Source of the DNA: Pseudomonadota bacterium
Lineage (GTDB): Bacteria > Pseudomonadota > Gammaproteobacteria > Burkholderiales > Thiobacillaceae
Direction: 5' to 3'
Assembly (NCBI GenBank): GCA_021791235.1
Contig: JAJYXA010000379.1
Coordinates: forward strand, 1-9,556
Length of the DNA: 9,556 bases
The notes beneath the pieces were generated by a model, which saw only the letters and a program-made list of their open reading frames with translations, searched no databases and was not told the DNA's origin. Made by a program: the position numbers and the translations under genes. Shown here in pieces: positions 1-5,746 of this stretch (the first letter of the stretch is position 1; each line of letters begins with the position of its first letter).

Positions 1-960
1 GCGCTTGGCTATGCGTTGGCCGGTTATGCCGGCGGGCTATGGCTTATGGCAACCGCATCCTGGCCGTGGGCGCTGGCCGGCACCCTGTGGTTCGTGCACG
101 CGCTCATCATCGCTGCCTACCTGTTCCACGAATTCGCCCACGGCACAATTTTCACCCAACCCGGGGCCAACACACGCGGCGGCGTGCTGATGACCTGGCT
201 CACCGGCAGCTGCTACGCCCGCTACGAACAGCTGCGCCGCAAGCACATGCGCCACCACGTCGACCGTGCCGACGTCGTCAGCCTGGACACCAGAGCGCTG
301 CTGCAATCCGCCCCGGCGGCGGTGCGGCGCATCGTGCTCGCCCTGGAGTGGGCCTACGTACCGGCGGTGGAGCTGCTGATGCACGCCTACGTCGTCGCGC
401 GGCCTTTCCTCGATCCGCACCGGCACGCCGACCGCAGCCGCGTGCTCGCCATCCTCCTTGTCCGGGGGAGCGCTTTCGCAGTACTGGGCTATTTCGCGCC
501 GCGCGCGCTTGTCCTGTACGCCGTTGCCTATCTCGCCATGGTCAGCGTGCTGCGCTTCGCCGATGCCTTCCAGCACACCTACGACGCCTACGCCATCCCG
601 GACAGCGACCCGGTTCCGGCCGACCGCCTGCGCAACAAGGCCTACGAACAGGCCAACACCTATTCCAACCTCGCCAGCCTGCGCTGGCCCCGGCTCAACC
701 TGCTGCTGCTCAACTTCCCCTTCCACAACGCGCACCACGAGAAACCCGCCGCGCCCTGGTACCGCCTGCCGGCGCTGCACCGCGAGCTGTATGGCGCGCA
801 ACCCGATCAAATCCTCCCCATGGCGAAGCTGCTGCCGCCCTTCCATCGCCATCGGGTGAAGCGCGTACTGGCCGACGACTACGGCGAAGTCGATCCGCGA
901 TCCGGCCGCACCGACGATTTCGTCGGTGCGGTGTCGGTGTCCTTCCTGACTGCGACGTGA
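1..960 (+). CDS. membrane fatty acid desaturase, 5'-truncated
   Basis: The reading frame is open from the first base, so the true start lies upstream; the 319 residues present include the whole catalytic core. All three histidine boxes of the membrane di-iron desaturase/hydroxylase superfamily are visible: HEFAH (nt 127-141), HMRHH (nt 244-258) and HNAHH (nt 724-738). The first box follows a hydrophobic stretch, and further hydrophobic helices lie between boxes 2 and 3 (about nt 445-560), as expected for an inner-membrane enzyme. Members of this family use O2 and an electron donor to insert a double bond or hydroxyl into an acyl chain; substrate and position cannot be read from the sequence. 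The stop TGA (958-960) overlaps the GTG start of the transporter gene, so the two are likely co-translated. Alternatives within the superfamily are a hydroxylase or a desaturase of a non-phospholipid substrate. Family call sure, substrate unknown. Confidence 0.9.
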   Translation, partial: ALGYALAGYAGGLWLMATASWPWALAGTLWFVHALIIAAYLFHEFAHGTIFTQPGANTRGGVLMTWLTGSCYARYEQLRRKHMRHHVDRADVVSLDTRALLQSAPAAVRRIVLALEWAYVPAVELLMHAYVVARPFLDPHRHADRSRVLAILLVRGSAFAVLGYFAPRALVLYAVAYLAMVSVLRFADAFQHTYDAYAIPDSDPVPADRLRNKAYEQANTYSNLASLRWPRLNLLLLNFPFHNAHHEKPAAPWYRLPALHRELYGAQPDQILPMAKLLPPFHRHRVKRVLADDYGEVDPRSGRTDDFVGAVSVSFLTAT

Positions 961-1853
961 GTACCCTGACGCTGTTCCTACCCCGCCAGCAGGGAACCGC
1001 CGTCTCCGCCCTGCTGGGCGGCGCCATGCTATGGGGCCTGTTCTGGTGGCCGCTGAAGGAACTGGATGCCGTCGGCATCCATGGCAGCTTCGTGCAGGCG
1101 GTCGCCTACGGCCTGCCGGCGCTGGTGCTGCTGCCCTGGGCTTTACGCAATCCCGTGCGGCGCGACCAGACCGCCCTGCTGCTGCTCATCGCACTGCTCG
1201 GCGGCTGGGCCAACGCCGCCTTCGCCACCTCGCTCACCACCGGCAGCGTGGTGCGGGTGCTGCTGCTGTTCTATCTGGCGCCGGTGTGGACCATCCTCGC
1301 GGCGCGGCTGTTTCTCGGCGAGGCCTTCACCCGCCTGCGCCTCGTTGCACTGGGGCTGGCGCTGGCCGGACTCGCCTTCACCCTCGGCGGACCGGAAATA
1401 TTCGCTGCGCCGCTGACTGCGATCGACCTGCTGGCGTTGTCCTCGGGGCTGGCCTTCGCGCTCAACAATGTCGCGATCCGTGCCGGCCACGGCTTGCCCG
1501 ATGCCGCGCGCGCGGTCGCGGTGTTGGCCGGTTGCGCCGTGATCTCGCTCGGATTCATGGGCTGGAACGGCCAGCCGCCACCCGCGCTCGATACGCCGCA
1601 GCTACTGGCGCTGGCCGGGCTGGCGCTCGCCTGGGTGCTGCCCGGCACGCTTGCCACCTTCTATGGTGTCGCCCGCCTCGACGCGGGCAAGGCCGCCATC
1701 CTGCTGCTGGCCGAACTGGTGGTGGGCGTGGCCTCCGCCGTATTCATCGGCGGCGAAGCGCTGTCGCAGCAGGAGGTTGCGGGCGGTGCGCTCATCCTCA
1801 CCGCGGCCGTCATCGAAGCGTTCACCGAATCGAACCACGGGGTGGCGCGATGA
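957..1853 (+). CDS. EamA/DMT-family transporter (10 TM)
   Basis: A 298-residue, strongly hydrophobic protein with about ten membrane segments in two similar halves (roughly residues 15-145 and 155-290). This is the usual size and layout of EamA (drug/metabolite transporter) permeases of the inner membrane. Typical features are the early segment around MLWGLFWWPLKEL, an acidic residue after a helix in FLGEAFTRL near the end of the first half, and the equivalent FIGGEALSQ in the second half. I chose GTG at 957 because it overlaps the desaturase stop (GTGA) and leaves a short cytoplasmic lead before TM1. The first downstream ATG (1026) falls inside TM1 and would damage it. No Shine-Dalgarno is obvious, which fits translational coupling. 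The family mostly exports amino acids, nucleosides or other small metabolites. Substrate is unknown; by context it may carry a product or substrate of the neighbouring enzymes. Confidence 0.88.
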   Translation: MSTLTLFLPRQQGTAVSALLGGAMLWGLFWWPLKELDAVGIHGSFVQAVAYGLPALVLLPWALRNPVRRDQTALLLLIALLGGWANAAFATSLTTGSVVRVLLLFYLAPVWTILAARLFLGEAFTRLRLVALGLALAGLAFTLGGPEIFAAPLTAIDLLALSSGLAFALNNVAIRAGHGLPDAARAVAVLAGCAVISLGFMGWNGQPPPALDTPQLLALAGLALAWVLPGTLATFYGVARLDAGKAAILLLAELVVGVASAVFIGGEALSQQEVAGGALILTAAVIEAFTESNHGVAR

Positions 1854-2635
1854 CCCAGGTATTGCGCATGTGGCCGCTGCTCACCGGCCTGCACAAATAC
1901 GACAAATCGCTGTCGACGCGCAACCGCGGACACGGCGAGATCATCGAGGCACCCATCCTCGCATACCTGATCGAGACGAAGAACGGCCGCATCCTCTACG
2001 ACGTCGGGTGCGACTACGCCAAGATCGCCGATCCGGCGAAGCGCGACCGCTACTACGACCCCGAGTCCTTCCCTTTCGGCCCGCCCAAGATGCGCGAGGA
2101 AGACCGCATCCCGCATCATCTGGAACGCCTGGGGCTGACTGCCGCCGACGTCGACGTGGTGTTCGTCGGCCACCTGCATTTCGACCATGCCGGCGGCCTG
2201 TGCGACGTCTGCGGCGCCGAGGTGCACGTGCAGCAGGACGAACTCGACGCCGCGCGCTCCGGCCTCGATGTCGCCGTGTTTCCGGACGACCTCGCCGGCA
2301 TCATCGATAACTGGAAGGTGCAGCAGGGCGAATACGAGCTGGTGCCCGGCGTGCGCGCCGTCACCAGCCCCGGCCACACTGCCGGCCACATGTCACTGTT
2401 CGTCGAACTGCCGAAAGGGCCGCCGCTCATCCTGTGCGGCGACGCCGCCGATCTCGCGGAAAACCTCGAGCAGGAAATCGCCCCTGGCCTGTGCTGGCAG
2501 GACCGCGAAGACCAGGCGCTGGCGAGCATCCGCAAGCTGAAAGAACTGGCACAGCAGGAACGCGCCGAGTTATGGCCCAACCACGACCTTGCCTTCTGGC
2601 GCACGCTGCAACGCTTCCCGGAATTCCATGAATAG
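1850..2635 (+). CDS. metallo-beta-lactamase-fold hydrolase, N-acyl homoserine lactonase-like
   Basis: A 261-residue cytoplasmic protein of the MBL fold with a complete dinuclear metal site: H108-x-H110-x-D112-H113 (in GHLHFDHAGG), H176 (SPGHTAGH), D198 (CGDAA) and H245 (WPNHD). Order and spacing closely follow those of AHL lactonases such as AiiA, including the 22-residue gap between the third-position His and the bridging Asp. Length also fits that group. The likely reaction is hydrolytic opening of a lactone ring, such as acyl-homoserine lactone, though related enzymes act on other lactones or esters, so substrate is inferred. A Cys-x-x-Cys pair (C118, C121) sits directly after the metal motif; I cannot say whether it matters. 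The ATG overlaps the transporter stop (ATGA), and its end overlaps the PAS gene by 8 nt. No LuxI-type synthase or LuxR-type regulator is present in the window. Confidence 0.87.
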   Translation: MTQVLRMWPLLTGLHKYDKSLSTRNRGHGEIIEAPILAYLIETKNGRILYDVGCDYAKIADPAKRDRYYDPESFPFGPPKMREEDRIPHHLERLGLTAADVDVVFVGHLHFDHAGGLCDVCGAEVHVQQDELDAARSGLDVAVFPDDLAGIIDNWKVQQGEYELVPGVRAVTSPGHTAGHMSLFVELPKGPPLILCGDAADLAENLEQEIAPGLCWQDREDQALASIRKLKELAQQERAELWPNHDLAFWRTLQRFPEFHE

Positions 2636-3056
2636 CCCGCACCACGCCCATCTCGCCGAAGCGGCCGCGACGGACACCGCCGCGCCGCTCGACGTCACGC
2701 GTCTCCTGACCACCATCACCGACAACCTGGTCGGCATGATCTACCGCTGCCGCATCGATGCGATCTGGACCATGGAATTCGTCAGCGAGGGCTGCCACAA
2801 GCTCACGGGCTACCGCCCCGATGAACTGGTCTTCAACAACCGCGTGTCGTACGACCAGATGACTCTGCCCGAGGACCGCGAACATGTCAGCCGCACGATC
2901 CGCGCCGCACTCGAAGCCAACGAATCCTTCGACGTGGAATACCGTATCCGTCGCGCCGACGGCCGCATCCGCTGGGTGCTGGAGCGCGGTGTCGGCCTGC
3001 GCGATGCATACGGCCAGCTGGCCTGGATCGAGGGCTTCATCCAGGACATCTCCTAG
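2628..3056 (+). CDS. PAS-domain protein, apparently the N-terminal piece of an interrupted c-di-GMP signalling protein
   Basis: A 142-residue reading frame that is essentially one PAS domain of the PAS_3 type. It runs from about residue 24 (TTITDNLVGMIYRC) through EGCHKLTGYRPDEL and the FDVEYRIRRADGRIRWV strands to GFIQDIS. This ending is exactly where PAS domains normally run into a linker of the form DIS-E-R and then the next domain. Here the frame instead meets TAG (3054-3056), followed in the same frame by Arg, Met and the second PAS-GGDEF-EAL reading frame. Without the stop the product would be one 717-residue protein. ATG at 2628 overlaps the hydrolase stop (8-nt overlap), so translation is probably coupled to it. 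As a free PAS domain it could still bind a ligand or pair with the downstream protein. PAS call is sure; whether this is a separate gene or half of a broken one is open. Confidence 0.82.
   Translation: MNSPHHAHLAEAAATDTAAPLDVTRLLTTITDNLVGMIYRCRIDAIWTMEFVSEGCHKLTGYRPDELVFNNRVSYDQMTLPEDREHVSRTIRAALEANESFDVEYRIRRADGRIRWVLERGVGLRDAYGQLAWIEGFIQDIS
3054..3056 (+). other. in-frame amber codon splitting a PAS-PAS-GGDEF-EAL reading frame
   Basis: TAG lies between codons for DIS and RMATSEALREA. Frame positions 2628, 3054 and 3060 are all congruent, so both sides are in one frame with only this codon between them. In PAS-GGDEF-EAL proteins this linker usually reads DI(S/T)-E-R followed by a helix containing EALRE, so the TAG most simply replaces GAG (Glu) by a G-to-T change. 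It may be a real nonsense mutation, a sequencing or assembly error, or a site of read-through or reinitiation. Confidence 0.85.
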
Positions 3057-3059
3057 CGC

Positions 3060-4781
3060 ATGGCCACCAGCGAGGCGCTGCGCGAGGCCGTCCGGCGCTA
3101 CAGCAGCATTTTCGAGAACGCCACCGAAGGCATCTTCCAGACCACGCCGGAAGGCCGCTACCTCAATGCCAACCCTGCGCTCGCACGCATCTACGGCCAT
3201 GCCTCGCCGGACGCGCTGATCATCCACCTGCACGACATCACACGCCAGCTCTATGTGTCTCCGGAGCGGCGTGCCGAATTCGTGCGCCTGATGCAGGAGC
3301 AGGGGGTGGTGCGCAACTTCGAGTCGCAGGTCTACCGGCGCGACGGCAGCATCATCTGGATTTCCGAGAATGCGCGCGCGGTGAAAAACGCCGACGGCAG
3401 CGTGCAGTTCTTCGAAGGCACCGTGGTCGACATCACCGAGCGCAAGCAGTACGAGGCCGAGCTCGAGCACCAGGCCAGCCACGACAGCCTGACCGGGCTG
3501 CCCAACCGGTCGCTGCTGCGCGACCGCATCGACCAGGCCATCGCCAAGGCGCAGCGCGACGGCAAGCTGGTGGCGGTGGTGTTCGTCGACCTCGATCACT
3601 TCAAGCTGATCAACGACAGTCTCGGCCATCACGTCGGCGACTGCCTGCTGCTGGAAATCGCGGCACGGCTCTCGTCGTGCGTCCGCAGCCACGATTGCGT
3701 GGCGCGCCAGGGTGGTGACGAATTCGTCATTGTGCTTACCGAGCAGGACGACGATCATGAAATCATCGCCATCGTCAGCCGCCTGCTGGAATCCATTTCG
3801 CAGCCCTGGGTGCACCATGGCCAGGAATACGGGCTGAGCTGCAGTATCGGCATCAGCTGCTACCCGCAGGACGGCGCCGATCCAGACGCGCTGCTGCGCA
3901 GCGCCGACGCCGCCATGTACCAGGCCAAGGCATCCGGCCGCGGCACCTACCACTTCTATACACGCGAGCTTAACCAGGCGATCAGCGAGCGGCTCGAACT
4001 GGAAAACAGCCTGCGCCACGCGCTCGATCGCAACGAGTTCCGCGTCTACTACCAGCCGCGCATCGAGGTTGCCAGTGGGCGCATCGTCAGTGCCGAGGCG
4101 CTGATCCGCTGGGACTGCCCGGGCAAGGGCCTGATCCCGCCGGACAGCTTCATCTCGATCGCCGAGGAAAGCGGGCTGATCATACCGATCGGGCAATGGG
4201 TCCTGCAGGAAGCCTGTCGCCAGGCCAGCGCCTGGCAGCGCGCCGGTCTGCCGCCCATCGGCGTCTCGGTCAATCTTTCGCCGATCCAGTTTCGCCAGGA
4301 CGGACTGGTCGATGGGGTGGCGGCCGCGCTGGCCCTGGCCGAACTCGACCCGTCGCATCTGGAGCTGGAACTGACCGAATCCCTCGTCATGCACGATGCC
4401 GAGCGCATCAACGTCGCCATGCAGTCGCTGAAGGCGCTGGGCGTCGACATTGCGGTGGACGATTTCGGCACCGGTTATTCCAGCCTGAGCTATCTCAAAC
4501 GCTTTCCCGTCGACCGCCTCAAGGTCGACAAGAGCTTCGTGCGCGACATCGACAGCGACCCCGACGACGCCGCCATCGTGCGCGCCATCATCACCCTCGG
4601 CCATGCGCTCGGCCTGAAAGTGGTGGCCGAAGGCGTGGAAACCCGCGCACACCACGAATTCCTGCGCCAGCACGGCTGCGACGAACTGCAGGGCTATTAC
4701 TTCAGCCGGCCCGTACCCGCGTGCGAAATGGAAGCCCTGCTGCGCAACGCCGACACACCCCAACCAGGACACGCCGAATGA
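3060..4781 (+). CDS. PAS-GGDEF-EAL cyclic-di-GMP signalling protein (possibly the C-terminal part of a larger protein)
   Basis: A 573-residue soluble protein. A PAS domain (about residues 12-128) ends in VVDITERKQYEAEL, the signalling helix that links PAS to GGDEF. The GGDEF domain (about 135-295) keeps DLDHFKLINDSLGHHVGD, an intact GGDEF at 218-222 and an RxxD inhibitory site (R209-D212) at the correct five-residue distance. The EAL domain (about 310-560) keeps EAL (346-348), NLSPIQF, ELTES, DDFGTG (467-472), AEGVET and QGYYFSRP. Both active sites look usable, so it could make c-di-GMP, break it down, or switch between the two under PAS control. The frame is continuous with the upstream PAS reading frame apart from one amber codon. 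ATG at 3060 is three bases after that stop; the nearest purine-rich stretch (AGGA, 3043-3046) is rather far away, so expression would rest on reinitiation. The stop overlaps the next gene (ATGA). Confidence 0.9.
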   Translation: MATSEALREAVRRYSSIFENATEGIFQTTPEGRYLNANPALARIYGHASPDALIIHLHDITRQLYVSPERRAEFVRLMQEQGVVRNFESQVYRRDGSIIWISENARAVKNADGSVQFFEGTVVDITERKQYEAELEHQASHDSLTGLPNRSLLRDRIDQAIAKAQRDGKLVAVVFVDLDHFKLINDSLGHHVGDCLLLEIAARLSSCVRSHDCVARQGGDEFVIVLTEQDDDHEIIAIVSRLLESISQPWVHHGQEYGLSCSIGISCYPQDGADPDALLRSADAAMYQAKASGRGTYHFYTRELNQAISERLELENSLRHALDRNEFRVYYQPRIEVASGRIVSAEALIRWDCPGKGLIPPDSFISIAEESGLIIPIGQWVLQEACRQASAWQRAGLPPIGVSVNLSPIQFRQDGLVDGVAAALALAELDPSHLELELTESLVMHDAERINVAMQSLKALGVDIAVDDFGTGYSSLSYLKRFPVDRLKVDKSFVRDIDSDPDDAAIVRAIITLGHALGLKVVAEGVETRAHHEFLRQHGCDELQGYYFSRPVPACEMEALLRNADTPQPGHAE

Positions 4782-5656
4782 CCCTGTGCCGCACCGGACC
4801 GACCCTTGCCGACGCCTTGCGCGATCTGTCCCGACAGCGTCTCGCACCCCTTGCCGGGTCGCCGGATACGGCCGCATCACCTGCACCGGTGCCAAGCGCC
4901 TATCTCGGTGTGTGGCGTCGCAGCCTGCTGGAAACCGCCGGCCTGCGCGACGAATGCAGCCACGTCTTCTGGCTGCAAACCCCGCACTGGCACGCCGACC
5001 TGCGAATTCCTGCCGGGCGGCCCGAATTCTCCGGCGTCCGCTGCCTGGCCGAATGCGGCGATGCCCAGCTGGCCTGGCTGGCGCGCCAGCAGGGGTTTTG
5101 CGGCGTCACCCAGGTCGACGGCGACCGCTGTACCTGGCATCGCCAGATGGATTTCCAGCCCGCCAACGGCAGCCGCGACATCGGCCGCATGGTCTTCGAC
5201 GGCGAGCGTGTGACCGAAACCGGCGTCGAAGCCGACTACATCGAGATCTGGGAACGCCTGCCGCCCAGCCGCGGCGGCACCGCCGCGCTCGAACTCGTGG
5301 TGGAGGCCGGCGAACAGCCCGCCCGCCCCACCTGGTTGCTCGTCGCCGGCGACTGCTTCATGTACGTGCGGGGCCGCGCCCAGCCGCTGCCCGCGGCCAC
5401 CGACCTCTCCCGCCTCATCGCTCGGACGCAGCCCTCCCGTTCGCAGTTGCTTGACTGGCTGGATGTCGAAATCAGCTTCGGCTACCGCAAGGGTCCGACT
5501 CCCTGGCGCATCGAGCATTCCACCCTGCCGTTCCGCGAAGAGACCTTCCTCACCCGCCCCGGCGCCATCCAGCGCCTGGGTTACCAGATCGCCGTCGAAG
5601 GCAGCAATGAACGGCGCTGGCGGATCCTGGACTGGAGCTTGGGCGCGTCACTCTGA
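4778..5656 (+). CDS. conserved-looking protein of unknown function (292 aa)
   Basis: I do not recognise a named domain. The frame is convincing: ATG overlaps the EAL gene stop (ATGA), codon use matches the operon, and the length is 292 residues. After a Pro/Ala-rich, probably flexible lead (residues 1-40) the sequence alternates short polar and hydrophobic stretches rich in Trp and other aromatics, as in a beta-rich protein: YLGVWRRSLLE (42-52), VFWLQTPHWHADLRIP (63-78), TWHRQMDFQP (119-128), DYIEIWERL (153-161), GDCFMYVRG (191-199). No signal peptide or membrane helix is seen, so it is likely cytoplasmic. Conserved-type residues (W46, H70, H72, D74, H121, D125) could form a ligand pocket, but this is only a guess. 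A lipocalin-like small-molecule binder is one possibility. As last gene of the operon it probably serves the same pathway as the desaturase, transporter and hydrolase. Confidence 0.8.
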   Translation: MTLCRTGPTLADALRDLSRQRLAPLAGSPDTAASPAPVPSAYLGVWRRSLLETAGLRDECSHVFWLQTPHWHADLRIPAGRPEFSGVRCLAECGDAQLAWLARQQGFCGVTQVDGDRCTWHRQMDFQPANGSRDIGRMVFDGERVTETGVEADYIEIWERLPPSRGGTAALELVVEAGEQPARPTWLLVAGDCFMYVRGRAQPLPAATDLSRLIARTQPSRSQLLDWLDVEISFGYRKGPTPWRIEHSTLPFREETFLTRPGAIQRLGYQIAVEGSNERRWRILDWSLGASL

Positions 5657-5746
5657 ACGCCCGGCGACGCAAAGGAATGCCGGCGGTTGGACGCCGAGGA
5701 AGCGCCGGATGCCGGCCAAGCGCACCGAACCGTCCGGGTGTTCCCC
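5657..5746. other. convergent intergenic gap
   Basis: Ninety bases separate the ends of the + strand operon and the - strand Cache-CheW gene. The gap holds several short GC-rich inverted repeats, for example CGGCG at 5681-5685 pairing with CGCCG at 5692-5696. No T-run follows on either strand, so I see no intrinsic terminator. Termination here may be Rho-dependent. Confidence 0.5.

Noticed and set aside
39..956. A long N-terminal extension of the transporter frame overlapping the desaturase
   Set aside because: The extension is Arg/Pro/Ala-rich shadow of the desaturase frame; the hydrophobic transporter begins just after the GTG at 957.
1031..1849. A long N-terminal extension of the hydrolase frame across the transporter gene
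   Set aside because: The protein becomes hydrolase-like only from the ATG at 1850, which overlaps the transporter stop; the upstream part is out-of-frame transporter sequence.
2427..4895. An 822-codon stop-free frame on the - strand, opposite the hydrolase and c-di-GMP genes
   Set aside because: It runs antisense to genes with complete, recognisable motifs; long antisense open frames are common in GC-rich DNA with strong third-position G/C. Its translation is low-complexity and matches no domain I know.
5679..5716. GC-rich inverted repeats between the convergent genes as an intrinsic terminator
   Set aside because: Stems are short and there is no T-run on either strand after them.
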